A stretch of DNA of 64,000 bases, taken from assembly GCF_019977755.1 (NCBI RefSeq), contig NZ_AP025144.1, positions 2,356,001 to 2,420,000 on the forward strand. Reading direction: 5' to 3'. The position numbers and the translations under genes are program-made. This DNA comes from Vibrio penaeicida. Its GTDB lineage: Bacteria; Pseudomonadota; Gammaproteobacteria; Enterobacterales; Vibrionaceae. The notes below the pieces were generated by a model, which had not been told where the DNA came from, did no database searches, and was given only the letters and a program-made list of their open reading frames with translations. The first letter of the stretch is position 1. Each line of letters starts with the position of its first letter. This document shows positions 25,821 through 36,357 of the stretch, in pieces.

Positions 25821-27491
25821 TTATTTTCCCTCATTCCCAGAAGCCGCTAACTTACCCAGCTTTGCAATTAAGCCACCAGCCGAAGGCACGCTTAACTGAT
25901 CATTCAAAAGCGTATGCGGTAAACCGATGTCTTCAACAGAAGCGATATCAATCCCTTTTTCGCTTAAGCTTTCGATGACAACGTCGTTGCCAGTCAGGTT
26001 CAAAACGACGAATAAGCGGGTGTCATTTTCAAATCGTTCAAAACTCATTAGATCCGCGTGCAGTTGATGCCATTTAAACTGACCCGTTTTTAGTGTTGGC
26101 TGTGTTTTTCGCCACGCAATGAAACGTTGCACGAAGCGCAGTACTGAATTTTCTTTCTGTTGCTGCAGTTCTGGATTTAATGCCAAATGTGCTGTTTCTA
26201 TCGGCAGCCACGTTTCAGCATTTTGGCTAAACCCGCCATCGCTATTCCAAACCATCGGGGTTCGGCAGCCATCTCGCCCCTTGAAATCAGGCCAAAATTC
26301 AATGCCAAACGGGTCTTGAAGATCATCAAACCCTACCGTCGCTTCTGGTAAACCCAGCTCCTCACCCTGATAGATGCAAGCGCTTCCTCTTAAGCTGAGT
26401 AAAAAGACTAAGCTGGCTTTGGCTAACGCTTCTCGGTCCAGCACGTTGCCTTGCTTATCCGTGCCCCAACGAGAAACGCTGCGAACGACATCGTGATTAC
26501 TCAATGCGAAGCAAGGCCACCCCGACCCTAAATTTTCTTCAACGCGTTCAAGCGTATCTTTTATATACGCCGAAGTATGATCTTCACCCAATAACTCGAA
26601 CGTGTAAGCGGAGTGCAATTTGTCGCCATTAGACGTGTAAGACGCCATCACTTTTAACCCTTCAGGTGCGCCAATTTCACCGACGGTAAAGCGATCAGGG
26701 TACTCATCCAAAACCGCTCGCAGTTTCTTCAAAAATTCCAGATTTTCAGGCTGTGTCAGTTGGTGACAGTGATATTGATAACTGAATGGGTTTTTCTTAT
26801 CTGTCCCCACAAACTGCTGTTCCGGTTTTCTCACGGGTGGATTGTCTCTGAGCTGTTGGTCGTGGAAAAACATATTCACCACATCTAACCGGAACCCGTC
26901 CACCCCCAAGTCCATCCAGAACTTCGCTGTATCTAAGGTGGCTTGCTGAACCTCTGAGTTATGGAAGTTCAGATCAGGTTGCGAGGTTAAAAAGTTGTGC
27001 TGGTAGTACTGCTGACGACGGCTATCCCACTGCCATGCCGAACCCCCAAAAATACTGAGCCAGTTGTTCGGTGGTGTGCCGTCTTCTTTAGCGTCAGCCC
27101 ATACATACCAATCGGCTTTGGGATTGGTATTGTCTTGTCGGCTTTCTTTAAACCATGCATGCTGGTCGCTGCTGTGGCTATACACTTGATCCACAATTAC
27201 CTTAAGCCCCAGCTTATGCGCTTCATCCAACAATGTTTTGAAATCGGCCAACGTGCCGAACATCGGATCGATTTCGACGTAGTTGGCAATGTCATAACCA
27301 AAATCATCCATGGGCGATGCAAAAATGGGCGATAGCCAAATCGCATCTACCCCTAAGCTTGCAATGTAGGGCAACTTGCTGGTTATCCCATTTAAGTCGC
27401 CAATACCATCACCGTTGCTGTCCATGTAACTGCGTGGATAGATCTGATAGATCACCCCTCCGCGCCACCATTCTATGTTTGAATTTTCCAT
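25821..27491 (-). CDS. aglA: Alpha-glucosidase, GH13 family (oligo-1,6-glucosidase type)
   Basis: A 556-residue cytoplasmic glycoside hydrolase without signal peptide. Four conserved GH13 regions are present: VDQVYSHSS, GFRLDVVNMFF (Asp nucleophile), FTVGEIGAP (Glu acid/base) and ALSNHDVVRSVSRWG. The start WWRGGVIYQIYPRSYMDSNGDGIGDL is typical of oligo-1,6- and alpha-1,4-glucosidases. It would split alpha-glucosides after import by the neighbouring ABC transporter. GGGAGG precedes the ATG. Confidence 0.9.
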   Translation of the reverse strand: MENSNIEWWRGGVIYQIYPRSYMDSNGDGIGDLNGITSKLPYIASLGVDAIWLSPIFASPMDDFGYDIANYVEIDPMFGTLADFKTLLDEAHKLGLKVIVDQVYSHSSDQHAWFKESRQDNTNPKADWYVWADAKEDGTPPNNWLSIFGGSAWQWDSRRQQYYQHNFLTSQPDLNFHNSEVQQATLDTAKFWMDLGVDGFRLDVVNMFFHDQQLRDNPPVRKPEQQFVGTDKKNPFSYQYHCHQLTQPENLEFLKKLRAVLDEYPDRFTVGEIGAPEGLKVMASYTSNGDKLHSAYTFELLGEDHTSAYIKDTLERVEENLGSGWPCFALSNHDVVRSVSRWGTDKQGNVLDREALAKASLVFLLSLRGSACIYQGEELGLPEATVGFDDLQDPFGIEFWPDFKGRDGCRTPMVWNSDGGFSQNAETWLPIETAHLALNPELQQQKENSVLRFVQRFIAWRKTQPTLKTGQFKWHQLHADLMSFERFENDTRLFVVLNLTGNDVVIESLSEKGIDIASVEDIGLPHTLLNDQLSVPSAGGLIAKLGKLAASGNEGK

Positions 27492-27493
27492 GA

Positions 27494-28651
27494 TTATCCT
27501 CCCTTAACCGAACCGGACAGCAATCCGCGAACAAAATATCGTTGTAACGATAAAAATACGACAAGCGGTACGATGATCGTTATGAACGCACCACTCGTTA
27601 AAATTTCCCAGTTATCCCCACGTGATCCCAGCAGTTCACGAAGTTGCGCCGTGAGCACAATCTTGTCACCACTATTTCCGAGGTACACCATGGCCACTAG
27701 CAAGTCATTCCATACCCATAAGAATTGGAAAATAGCGAACGATGCCAGTGCGGGTAATGAAAGCGGCAGTACCACTTTGATAAAGGTTTGAAAGTGATTG
27801 GCTCCGTCCATGCGCGACGATTCCATGATTTCTTTTGGCAAACCCGCCATATAATTCCGCAACAGATAAATCGCCAGCGGTAGCCCAAACCCTGTATGGG
27901 CAAGCCAAACACCGGGATACGATTTGGTCGCCACGTCGAAAAAGCTCCCGACTTCGTTGTACAACCTAAGCACCGGAATCAACGACATTTGTAATGGCAC
28001 AACCAATAAGCCAACAATGATGGCTAACATGATGCTTTTGCCTCTAAAATCCATCCACGCTAATCCGTAGGCAGCAAATGCCGCGATCATAATGGGAATA
28101 AACGTAGCCGGTATGGTCACCGTCAGTGAGTTAACAAAAGCTTGTCCTACCCCTTCCGAAGCCAGTACCTCTATGTAGTTTTCAAAGGTAAATCGAGGTG
28201 GAATGTTTGCCACATGGAAAATCCGTTTGCCTCTTTTATGTGTAAATGGCGCATCGGATTCCCAGCGATATTCACCATTTTCCATTACGGTTAATACGCT
28301 GCCGTTTTTCAACTCAACAGCCTCACCGGGTTGATGTTTGTCGATTTCTTTCACCCGTTCACCCCAGCTGTCTACGGTTCTTCCTGAATTTTCTTCAAAC
28401 AAATTACCTGCAATGACATATTGGTCACCGTCTCGGATGGCACTGCCTTTCTTCCCGGTTCTAACCACTTCATTTCGTTCTGTGGTGACCATGGCTGTCC
28501 ACCAACCGCTGATCGCAAGCTGGTCTTTGTCGCGCACTGAGCTCACCAACAATCCCAACGTTGGTAAAGTCCACGCCAGCACGAAGAACAAGATCAGGCC
28601 ATGTTTAAAAAGCGTACCTGCAGACAGCTTTTTTTTGTTTCTTTCCATCAC
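27494..28651 (-). CDS. aglG: Alpha-glucoside ABC transporter permease, AglG/MalG-like
   Basis: A 385-residue inner-membrane permease with six expected membrane segments and the EAA-type loop YMAGLPKEIMESSRMDGANHFQTFIKVVLPLSLPALASFAIFQFLW. Between the first and second segments is an extra periplasmic stretch of about 120 residues (from DKDQLAISGWW to PPRFTFENYIEVL), a feature I associate with AglG-type permeases. It overlaps the AglF gene by 4 bases. Confidence 0.88.
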   Translation of the reverse strand: MMERNKKKLSAGTLFKHGLILFFVLAWTLPTLGLLVSSVRDKDQLAISGWWTAMVTTERNEVVRTGKKGSAIRDGDQYVIAGNLFEENSGRTVDSWGERVKEIDKHQPGEAVELKNGSVLTVMENGEYRWESDAPFTHKRGKRIFHVANIPPRFTFENYIEVLASEGVGQAFVNSLTVTIPATFIPIMIAAFAAYGLAWMDFRGKSIMLAIIVGLLVVPLQMSLIPVLRLYNEVGSFFDVATKSYPGVWLAHTGFGLPLAIYLLRNYMAGLPKEIMESSRMDGANHFQTFIKVVLPLSLPALASFAIFQFLWVWNDLLVAMVYLGNSGDKIVLTAQLRELLGSRGDNWEILTSGAFITIIVPLVVFLSLQRYFVRGLLSGSVKGG

Positions 28652-29667
28652 TCTTCCCTTGCCTTCTTAATGTTCCACAACATAACGGGAATGACCGCTA
28701 CCATAAGAACAACGGCTATCGCACTTCCTTTGCCGAAATCCCCTCCACCTCTGAACATCCAATCGAACATGAGGTTGGCCATCACTTCGGTATCCCACTG
28801 ACCGTTGGTCATGGTAAGAACGATGTCGAAGACCTTGAGAACAAGAATGGTAATGGTGGTCCACACGACTAAGATGGTCGGTATAATTTGAGGCACCAGA
28901 ATTTTGACAAAAATTTGAAAATCGTTCGCACCATCCAGTTTTGCTGCTTCGAGTACTTCCTCAGACACGCCTCTCATTGCCGCACCTAACAGCACCATGG
29001 CGAATCCGGTTTGAATCCAGATAAGAATGACCATGAGCAAAATGTTGTTCCAAAATGGTAAGGCGATCCACGCTTGAGGTTCTCCCCCTAACGCCACCAC
29101 GATGGCATTCAATAGCCCAATTTGGTCGCTGTCGGCGCCTCGGTAGTCGTATACAAATCGCCAAATGACGCTGGCACCAACAAATGAAATAGCCATAGGT
29201 AAGAAAATTAATGTCTTGGCTACCTGCCCCCACCAGATTCGGTCGGAAAGGTAGGCAATCACCAAGCCAAAAAACGTGCTTAGCGTAGGCACTAATATCA
29301 ACCAAAGTAGGTTGTTTAGAATGGCTTGAGAGAATTCTTCATCCCCGAATGCCCAGCTGTAATTACTCAACCCGACAAAGTCCGTGGCCGTGCGGTCATA
29401 CATAGATAAACGCAAGGTTTCCACAACGGGATAAACAAGAAATATAAGCAACAATAGCAAAGCAGGACCAACAAAAATAAAGGGTTGCAGCTTAAGCCTA
29501 AGCTGATCCTTTTTTCTCTTTGCCTCGCCTTGTAAGTGCTTACTGGATAAAGCTTTCTCTAAGCCAAAATACGCGGTGTAGTAAAAAGCAATCGATGCTA
29601 TTACTGCAACAAGCATGGCAAACAGAGAATCTAGGAGTTGATCGATCAAAATCGTTCTCCATAACAT
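28648..29667 (-). CDS. aglF: Alpha-glucoside ABC transporter permease, AglF/MalF-like
   Basis: A 339-residue permease with an N-terminal membrane segment, a basic loop (EAKRKKDQLRLK) and five to six further segments. The EAA loop is MRGVSEEVLEAAKLDGANDFQIFVKILVPQIIPTILVVWTTI. The ATG at 29667 has no clear ribosome site; a TTG six codons later follows GGAG with about 8 bases spacing and could be the true start. An intercistronic hairpin lies between this gene and aglE. Confidence 0.87.
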   Translation of the reverse strand: MLWRTILIDQLLDSLFAMLVAVIASIAFYYTAYFGLEKALSSKHLQGEAKRKKDQLRLKLQPFIFVGPALLLLLIFLVYPVVETLRLSMYDRTATDFVGLSNYSWAFGDEEFSQAILNNLLWLILVPTLSTFFGLVIAYLSDRIWWGQVAKTLIFLPMAISFVGASVIWRFVYDYRGADSDQIGLLNAIVVALGGEPQAWIALPFWNNILLMVILIWIQTGFAMVLLGAAMRGVSEEVLEAAKLDGANDFQIFVKILVPQIIPTILVVWTTITILVLKVFDIVLTMTNGQWDTEVMANLMFDWMFRGGGDFGKGSAIAVVLMVAVIPVMLWNIKKAREE

Positions 29668-29715
29668 AGAAATTGAATGGTTAGGGCGAAGCTCATTACC
29701 ACGCCCTTATTGACA

Positions 29716-29738
29716 GTTAGCGACACTTTGTCGCTAAC
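29716..29738. other. Intercistronic hairpin between aglE and aglF
   Basis: GTTAGCGACA pairs perfectly with TGTCGCTAAC around a 3-base loop. It has no T-run on the minus strand, so it looks like an mRNA-stabilising or partial-termination hairpin that keeps the binding-protein message in excess over the permease messages, as in malE-malF type operons. Confidence 0.65.
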
Positions 29739-29778
29739 CTAGGTCTGTTGACCTACTGACTTTATTGGAATAGTCGCT

Positions 29779-31134
29779 TTACTTAATGTCGTCCCAGCTT
29801 TTCTGAATAGACTTAGTGACTTTCTCAGCGGACTCTCCACCTACGTAGTCCACCATGCCCGTCCAGAAGGAACCTGCACCTACAGCACCCGGCATTAAGT
29901 CAGAACCATCGAATCGGAAAGTGGTCGCATTAAGAAGGATTTCACCTTGTTTTCTCTGTGCGTCGTTTTCATACGTCGCGACATTGACGCCTTTGTGTGC
30001 CGACAGGAACCCACCCTGTGCCATCCAAAGTTCATTCGCCAATGGAGTCAGCAAGTAATCCATCACAGCGCGAGTCGCTGCAGAATCTTTTGTGACCGCG
30101 TAAGCCACACCGGCACCTAAAACAGGGTTACCCAAGTCTTTGGATTCATAAGAAGGGAAATAAAAGAAATCGGCATCTTCCCCTACAACTGTTCCTTTAG
30201 GGAAAAACGCTGGGATGAAGCTTGCTTGGTGATGCATGAAACATTTAGCTGGCACGGTGAACAAGCCTTTAGGGCTGTCGCGGAAATCCGTTGTACCGAC
30301 GGAAGCGCTTCCACCAGCCACGTATTTGTCGTTCAGTGCAAATGTTCCAAACTTCTCGATGGCGTCAATAATGCGTGGGTCGCTAAATTTAATGCTGTTG
30401 TTTACCCAGCCGTCGTACACTTCAGGTTTTTGGGTTCTTAACAGTAGATCTTCCACCCAATCGGTCGCCGGCCAGCCTGTCGCTCCACCAGATCCAAGCC
30501 CAATACACCAAGGAGTATTGCCGTCTTTTGCCATTTGTTCCGTTAACGCTAACAACTCTTCCATTGAATTGGGTGTTTCATATCCTGCATCTTCAAAGTT
30601 ATCTGGGGAGTACCAAACCAACGACTTGATGTCGGTTTTATAGAAGATCCCATAAAACTCTTCTTTTCCTTCCTTATTTTTATAAGTCCCCAGATCAACC
30701 CAGGAATTACCTGCTGCGTAATTTTCTTTAACATAGTCTGAATACTTATCGCCTAATGGCACCAACAAGTTTTTAGACGCCAAATCCGCTGCCAACCCCG
30801 GTTGAGGGAACGCGGCAATATTCGGCGGGCTACCTGCTTGAGTATCAATCACGATTTGTTGTTCAAAGCCATCCGAGCCTGAATATTGGACTTCCACGCC
30901 CGTCGCTTTTTCAAAATAGGCGAGTACATTACGTATTTTGGTGTCTTCCGGAGCCAAAAAAGGTCCCGCCATCGTTACCGTTTTCCCTTTTAGATTAAGC
31001 CCTTCAAAAGCTTTGAGGTTATCCCAAGAGAAATACCCTTCTCCTTCTGGAAAAAGTAGATCTTGCGACCATACACTTGTAGACAATGATGCCGCGACTG
31101 CGGTAGCGAGTAACTGGACTTGGTAGCGTTTCAT
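29779..31134 (-). CDS. aglE: Alpha-glucoside ABC transporter substrate-binding protein, AglE-like
   Basis: A 451-residue periplasmic protein with a signal peptide ending near residue 23 (LSTSVWS|Q). The cluster-type-B/MalE fold is visible in GKTVTMAGPFLAPEDTKIRNVLAYFEKATGVEVQYSGS and GSPPNIAAFPQPGLAADLASKNLLVPL. A C-terminal DYVGGESAEKVTKSIQKSWDDIK is typical of AglE-like proteins. It is the first gene of the operon (AGGGAAC before ATG) and has a LacI-type palindrome about 120 bases upstream. Confidence 0.88.
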   Translation of the reverse strand: MKRYQVQLLATAVAASLSTSVWSQDLLFPEGEGYFSWDNLKAFEGLNLKGKTVTMAGPFLAPEDTKIRNVLAYFEKATGVEVQYSGSDGFEQQIVIDTQAGSPPNIAAFPQPGLAADLASKNLLVPLGDKYSDYVKENYAAGNSWVDLGTYKNKEGKEEFYGIFYKTDIKSLVWYSPDNFEDAGYETPNSMEELLALTEQMAKDGNTPWCIGLGSGGATGWPATDWVEDLLLRTQKPEVYDGWVNNSIKFSDPRIIDAIEKFGTFALNDKYVAGGSASVGTTDFRDSPKGLFTVPAKCFMHHQASFIPAFFPKGTVVGEDADFFYFPSYESKDLGNPVLGAGVAYAVTKDSAATRAVMDYLLTPLANELWMAQGGFLSAHKGVNVATYENDAQRKQGEILLNATTFRFDGSDLMPGAVGAGSFWTGMVDYVGGESAEKVTKSIQKSWDDIK

Positions 31135-31436
31135 TTAAAGTTCCCTCTTAACGTGTTTTCAGCGTAGTTGATGTCTAGAAAGCCAGCTCATTACCTAAAA
31201 GGGAAAAATTAGAAGGCGAGGTCAGAAGCTTTTTTCTTAACATTTAATTAACCTTAAACGTTTAAGTTGATTTAAAGCGTGATTTCGATCGAATTTTGAA
31301 CACTTATTTGAGTCTCAATTTCGATACATTTGGCGTACGGTAGACTCGCTATAGTTAAAAAGTGTGAGGTTGCTGACTTGCTATCTGAATGGAAATTGCG
31401 CATCATTTGTATAGCCAAAAAAGGACAAAAGTAGTC
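31135..31436. other. Divergent promoter region between aglE and hutC
   Basis: No gene is seen. It contains the aglE operator (31253-31266), AT-rich promoter-like sequence, and the half-site-like TTTGTATAG (31407-31415) just before hutC. Confidence 0.5.
31253..31266. promoter_or_regulatory. LacI-family operator upstream of aglE
   Basis: The perfect palindrome CTTAAACGTTTAAG with a central CG is of the type bound by LacI/GalR proteins. It lies about 120 bases upstream of the aglE start, where a repressor site would be expected. Confidence 0.65.
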
Positions 31437-32147
31437 ATGACAGGCGCTCCGCTATATATACAAATCAAACGATACATTCAGGAAAAAATTGATTCAGGTG
31501 ATTGGCCTGTAGGTCACAGAATCGCGACTGAACTCGAACTCACAGAGCAATTTGAAGTGAGCCGAATGACAGTAAACAAAGCCATTCGAGATTTGGTGTC
31601 TGAAGGTAAGCTGAAACGCACACCTCGCTTAGGTACGTTTGTATGTGCTCTAGAAGAGAAAGCCGAATCCCCCCTGCTCGATATTCGCAATATTGCCGAA
31701 GAAGTGTCTTCTCGTGGGAAGCAATATCACAGCCAAGTACTAACTCAGAAAGCCCTTAAAGCAGACGACACAACAGCCATAAAGCTAGGCGTTATGTTAG
31801 GTAGCGACGTTTTTTACAGTGAAATTATTCACTTTGAAGACAAAACACCCATTCAGCTTGAAGTGCGTTGGGTAAACGCCGCTTATGCCCCTAACTACCT
31901 CAAGCAGGATTTTTCAACCATCACGCCAAACCAATATCTATCCGATAACTGCCCACTGAGTGCAATTGAACACACGGTAGAAGCGATTAACCCCGAAGTA
32001 ACCATAAGGGACGCGCTAGAACTGAAAAACTACGAGCCATGTTTATTGCTGAATAGAAGAACGTGGAGCGGTGATAAGCTAGTCAGCTCTGCCCAGCTTT
32101 ATCATCCGGGAACCCGCTATAAACTAAGCTCTAAAATCGATATTTAG
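31437..32147 (+). CDS. hutC: Histidine utilisation repressor
   Basis: A 236-residue GntR/HutC regulator: winged HTH at residues about 5-75 (YIQIKRYIQEKIDSGDWPVG, ELTEQFEVSRMTVNKAIRDLVSEGKLKRTPRLGTFV) and a UTRA effector domain (DVFYSEIIHFEDKTPIQLEVRWVN). It normally represses hut genes until urocanate binds. ATG 31437 is chosen because the protein family starts with this MTGAPLYIQIK type sequence; an upstream ATG adds 16 residues unlike the family. Confidence 0.9.
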   Translation: MTGAPLYIQIKRYIQEKIDSGDWPVGHRIATELELTEQFEVSRMTVNKAIRDLVSEGKLKRTPRLGTFVCALEEKAESPLLDIRNIAEEVSSRGKQYHSQVLTQKALKADDTTAIKLGVMLGSDVFYSEIIHFEDKTPIQLEVRWVNAAYAPNYLKQDFSTITPNQYLSDNCPLSAIEHTVEAINPEVTIRDALELKNYEPCLLLNRRTWSGDKLVSSAQLYHPGTRYKLSSKIDI

Positions 32148-32281
32148 CGGCACTATAATCCGCCCCCAAACAACCTCCTTAATGTGCTCAGATATTTCGG
32201 TTTGAGCACATCAAATTCACTCCCATGATCACACTTTTCTAACATCTCTCTTGCTCCGTTTTCTTAATTCATCTATTTATT

Positions 32282-32291
32282 TGTATATACA
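32282..32291. promoter_or_regulatory. HutC operator upstream of hutI
   Basis: The palindrome TGTATATACA, preceded by TT, lies 23 bases before the hutI ATG. Known HutC sites are TTGTATATACAA-like, so this is very likely the hut operator overlapping the promoter. Confidence 0.7.
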
Positions 32292-32313
32292 TTTAAATTC
32301 AAAAGATGAAATC

Positions 32314-33522
32314 ATGCTTCGGAAACTCATTAACGCGAGATTGGTCACTATGGTGGCTGGCACACAGGGTTACACCGTTTCACCCTCAACGTCAGTACTG
32401 ATCAGAGATGGAAAAATCGACGCTATTGGCGATTCAATCTCAGCGCAGGTGCCCGAATCCGACACGATCGATTGTCAAAATAAATTAGTGACACCTGGCC
32501 TTATCGACTGCCATACCCACTTGGTATATGCCGGCAATCGAGCTAACGAATTCGAAATGCGTTTAACGGGTGTGCCTTACGAAGAAATCGCCAAACAAGG
32601 GGGAGGCATTCTTTCGACTGTGAAAGCCACCCGAGCAGCAAGTATTGAAGAGTTAGTTGAGCTTTCTCGCCCAAGAATGGAAGCATTATTGAATTCTGGT
32701 GTTACCGCGATCGAAATTAAGTCTGGCTATGGTCTGACACTGGACGACGAACTTAAAATGCTGCGTGCCGCTAAGTTACTGGGTGAACAGTACGACGTGC
32801 ATGTAGAGACAACATTACTCGCCGCCCATGCTGTCCCTCCTGAATACCGTGACAATCCCGATGCGTACATCGACTTGGTTTGTAACCAGATTATTCCGGC
32901 AGCGGCAACTGAAGGGTTGGTATCAGCGGTGGATGTTTTTTGTGAATCCATTGGTTTTAGCCTAGCGCAAACTGAGCGCGTTTTTAAAAGTGCCAAAAAG
33001 CACGGGCTTAAAGTCAAAGGGCACACCGAGCAGCTATGTAACTTAGGTGGCAGCGCGTTGGCGGCGCAGCATGGCGCACTTTCGGTAGACCACATAGAGT
33101 ATCTAGATGAAGCCGGAGTAAAAGCGGTAGCAAACGCCGGATGTATCGCTACTTTGCTGCCCGGCGCGTTTTATTTCCTGCGTGAAACTCAGAAACCACC
33201 TATTGATTTACTGCGACAACACCACGTTCCTATGGCAGTTTCAACCGATATAAACCCCGGCACCTCCCCATTTGCCAGCTTGACACTCATGATGAATATG
33301 GCCTGTACCTTATTCAATTTAACGCCGGAGGAAACGTTAAGAGGAGTCACTGTTAACGCTGCTCAAGCGTTAGGTTTACAAGATCGAAAAGGCAAAATAC
33401 AAGTCGGTTATGATGCAGATTTCGCTGTATGGAACATCGAACACCCAGCCGACCTGAGTTATCAAGTTGGTATTCAGCACTTACATGCTCGTATCGTCAA
33501 CGGAGAATGGATTCATGTCTAA
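32314..33522 (+). CDS. hutI: Imidazolonepropionase
   Basis: A 402-residue amidohydrolase for the third step of histidine breakdown, opening imidazolonepropionate to formiminoglutamate. Metal motif [43 protein letters not shown] and [11 protein letters not shown] are all intact. ATG 32314 is used since [13 protein letters not shown] matches the usual N-terminus; an upstream frame of 21 residues runs through the operator. The ribosome site is weak. It overlaps hutG by 8 bases. Confidence 0.95.
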   Translation: MLRKLINARLVTMVAGTQGYTVSPSTSVLIRDGKIDAIGDSISAQVPESDTIDCQNKLVTPGLIDCHTHLVYAGNRANEFEMRLTGVPYEEIAKQGGGILSTVKATRAASIEELVELSRPRMEALLNSGVTAIEIKSGYGLTLDDELKMLRAAKLLGEQYDVHVETTLLAAHAVPPEYRDNPDAYIDLVCNQIIPAAATEGLVSAVDVFCESIGFSLAQTERVFKSAKKHGLKVKGHTEQLCNLGGSALAAQHGALSVDHIEYLDEAGVKAVANAGCIATLLPGAFYFLRETQKPPIDLLRQHHVPMAVSTDINPGTSPFASLTLMMNMACTLFNLTPEETLRGVTVNAAQALGLQDRKGKIQVGYDADFAVWNIEHPADLSYQVGIQHLHARIVNGEWIHV

Positions 33523-34579
33523 ACAAAGGTTTGATTGGCAAGGTCGAAACGACATAGAAGACGGCGAGCTCGGTCATCGGGTTCATCATGTCATCCGTCA
33601 TGGCACACCAAATAATGCAAACTTAGGCGACGTCACCATCATAGGCTTCGCGTGTGACGCTGGTGTAGCAAGAAATAAAGGTCGAACCGGAGCACAAGCG
33701 GCACCAAACAAAATTCGGGAAGCGCTGGCCAATATGGCTTGGCACGAAACCACCCAGTTATTTGATGGTGGAACGGTTGTTTGCGAAGGCGATCAACTAG
33801 AACAGAGCCAACATGCATTGGCAGATGTACTTTCCTCTACGCTTAAGCACACCCCAGCAGTTACCTTGGGTGGTGGGCATGAAATAGCTTGGGCTTCCTT
33901 CTTAGGATTGGCTAAGTTTCTAGTCAAAGAACAGAAGCAAAAAGAACAATCTGATCCCAACGGAGACGTCTCCCCTCCTCGAGTCGGCATAATCAATTTC
34001 GATGCTCACTTTGACCTGAGAGTATTCAATTCTAACGGTTTGGATTTCAATAGCTCTGAACTTAGCGGCTCTGAATTAACGACCGCGAAAGAAAGCATTC
34101 AACCCAGCTCAGGAACGCCATTTAATCAAATCCACCAATACTGCCAAAAACAAGGCTGGGCATTTAACTATGCCTGCCTAGGAGTGAGTGCAGCAAGTAA
34201 CACTAAAGCCCTGTTTAAGCGCGCGGACGATTTGGGGGTTTGGTATGTCGAAGACACGCAAATGCATGCGGGTACGCTAGCCAAGCAGTTGACTCAGTTA
34301 CAACGATTTATCGACCAAAACGATGTAATTTATCTGACCATCGATTTGGATGTTTTCCCTGCTGCCACGGCTCCAGGAGTCAGTGCACCAGCAGCTAAAG
34401 GGGTGAGTATGGACACCATCTCGCCCTATTTTTCATTAATTTTGAATAACTATAAAAAACTAAAAATTGCAGACATTGCGGAATACAACCCGAGATTTGA
34501 TATCGACGGTCAAACCGCAAGGCTTGCCGCTCGGCTGTGTTGGGATATTGCGATATCGATGTCGCGTAACCAGCCTTAG
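33515..34579 (+). CDS. hutG: Formimidoylglutamase
   Basis: A 354-residue arginase-fold enzyme that hydrolyses N-formimidoylglutamate to glutamate and formamide. Manganese-binding motifs are [23 protein letters not shown] and [22 protein letters not shown] glutamine/lysine-rich insert of about 20 residues ([17 protein letters not shown]) lies between the first two motifs. The start overlaps the end of hutI, with GGAG 10 bases upstream. Presence of HutG means the formamide route rather than the HutF route. Confidence 0.95.
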   Translation: MSKQRFDWQGRNDIEDGELGHRVHHVIRHGTPNNANLGDVTIIGFACDAGVARNKGRTGAQAAPNKIREALANMAWHETTQLFDGGTVVCEGDQLEQSQHALADVLSSTLKHTPAVTLGGGHEIAWASFLGLAKFLVKEQKQKEQSDPNGDVSPPRVGIINFDAHFDLRVFNSNGLDFNSSELSGSELTTAKESIQPSSGTPFNQIHQYCQKQGWAFNYACLGVSAASNTKALFKRADDLGVWYVEDTQMHAGTLAKQLTQLQRFIDQNDVIYLTIDLDVFPAATAPGVSAPAAKGVSMDTISPYFSLILNNYKKLKIADIAEYNPRFDIDGQTARLAARLCWDIAISMSRNQP

Positions 34580-34674
34580 CAACTTAGCTAACGCCCCATA
34601 AATAGCTTTTTTCATCAAATAGCTATGGCTCACGGCAGTCTGCCCAATAACCTGAATTCATAAAGGAGTATCCG

Positions 34675-36357
34675 ATGACGGATCCAAGACTCGATACAAC
34701 AAGAACCATTCGTGCCCCTCATGGAACGAAACTTCGTGCGAAATCGTGGCTAACAGAAGCGCCGCTTCGTATGTTAATGAACAATCTTGACCCTGATGTT
34801 GCTGAGCATCCTCATGCGCTGGTTGTATACGGTGGCATTGGTCGTGCGGCTCGTAACTGGGAATGCTACGACAAAATTGTCGAGGTTCTGGAAAGGCTTG
34901 AAGACGATCAAACGTTGCTGGTTCAATCCGGTAAGCCTGTTGGGGTATTCCCGACTCACAAAAATGCACCACGCGTTTTAATCGCCAACTCCAACCTCGT
35001 TCCTCATTGGGCAAACTGGGAACATTTCAACGAACTCGATAAAGAGGGGTTGATGATGTACGGGCAAATGACGGCGGGTTCGTGGATTTACATTGGCTCT
35101 CAAGGCATTGTTCAAGGCACCTACGAAACGTTTGTTGCGGTCGCTAAAAAACACTTTGATGGACAAGCAAAAGGACGCTGGGTACTCACTGGTGGATTAG
35201 GCGGTATGGGTGGCGCGCAACCTCTAGCCGCAACAATGGCCGGTTTTTCAATGCTTGCCGTAGAATGCGATGAAACACGCATCGATTACCGACTACGTAC
35301 TGGCTACGTTGATAAAAAAGCCACAAGTATTGATGAAGCACTTCAAATGATTCAAGACTCAGACACGCCTATCTCTGTTGGTTTATTGGGTAACGCGGCA
35401 GATGTTTTCCCAGAATTGGTTAAGCGAGGTATTACGCCAGATGTCGTCACCGACCAAACATCGGCACACGACCCGCTCAATGGCTACCTTCCTCAAGGTT
35501 GGACAATGGAAGAAGCCAAAGCGCGTCGCCTTGAAGATGAAGCTGGTGTAGTGAAAGCGGCTAAACAATCTATGGCTATTCAAGTTCAAGCGATGTTGGA
35601 TTTGCAAAGCCAAGGTGCGGCGACACTCGACTACGGCAACAACATTCGTCAAATGGCACTGGAAGAAGGCGTGAACAATGCCTTTGATTTCCCAGGATTC
35701 GTTCCTGCTTACATTCGACCTTTGTTCTGCGAAGGTATTGGACCGTTCCGTTGGGCAGCCCTTTCTGGTGACCCAGAAGACATCTACAAAACCGATCAAA
35801 AAGTCAAAGAACTGATCCCAGATGACCCACATTTGCACAACTGGCTCGACATGGCTCGTGAACGTATCCAATTTCAAGGTTTGCCTGCGCGTATCTGTTG
35901 GGTTGGTCTGAAAGATCGTGAACGTCTTGGTCAAGCATTCAATGAAATGGTGAAAAACGGTGAGCTAAAAGCGCCTGTTGTCATCGGGCGTGACCACTTA
36001 GATTCAGGCTCCGTTGCCAGCCCTAACCGTGAAACGGAAGGTATGATGGACGGCTCTGACGCTGTGTCGGATTGGCCGCTACTTAACGCTTTGTTGAACA
36101 CGGCAGGTGGTGCAACTTGGGTATCGCTTCACCACGGTGGTGGCGTGGGAATGGGTTTCTCTCAGCACTCCGGTATGGTGATCTGTTGTGACGGCTCGGA
36201 TGATGCGTCTGAGCGTATCGCCCGCGTATTACATAACGATCCAGCAACAGGGGTAATGCGCCATGCTGATGCAGGGTACGACATCGCGAAAAACTGTGCG
36301 AAAGAGCAGAAATTAGATCTGCCAATGCTAAACGAAGAACTAAGCCGCCTGAAATGA
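34675..36357 (+). CDS. hutU: Urocanate hydratase
   Basis: A 560-residue enzyme converting urocanate to imidazolonepropionate with tightly bound NAD. Length and sequence match the family closely: [46 protein letters not shown], the NAD loop [20 protein letters not shown], and [22 protein letters not shown] strong AAAGGAG precedes the ATG. Its stop overlaps the start of hutH. Confidence 0.97.
   Translation: MTDPRLDTTRTIRAPHGTKLRAKSWLTEAPLRMLMNNLDPDVAEHPHALVVYGGIGRAARNWECYDKIVEVLERLEDDQTLLVQSGKPVGVFPTHKNAPRVLIANSNLVPHWANWEHFNELDKEGLMMYGQMTAGSWIYIGSQGIVQGTYETFVAVAKKHFDGQAKGRWVLTGGLGGMGGAQPLAATMAGFSMLAVECDETRIDYRLRTGYVDKKATSIDEALQMIQDSDTPISVGLLGNAADVFPELVKRGITPDVVTDQTSAHDPLNGYLPQGWTMEEAKARRLEDEAGVVKAAKQSMAIQVQAMLDLQSQGAATLDYGNNIRQMALEEGVNNAFDFPGFVPAYIRPLFCEGIGPFRWAALSGDPEDIYKTDQKVKELIPDDPHLHNWLDMARERIQFQGLPARICWVGLKDRERLGQAFNEMVKNGELKAPVVIGRDHLDSGSVASPNRETEGMMDGSDAVSDWPLLNALLNTAGGATWVSLHHGGGVGMGFSQHSGMVICCDGSDDASERIARVLHNDPATGVMRHADAGYDIAKNCAKEQKLDLPMLNEELSRLK

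Noticed and set aside
34658..35934. Long antisense frames across hutU (for example 183 codons at 35383-35934)
   Set aside because: hutU is a strongly conserved full-length gene on the other strand; these frames have no domain and arise from its codon usage.
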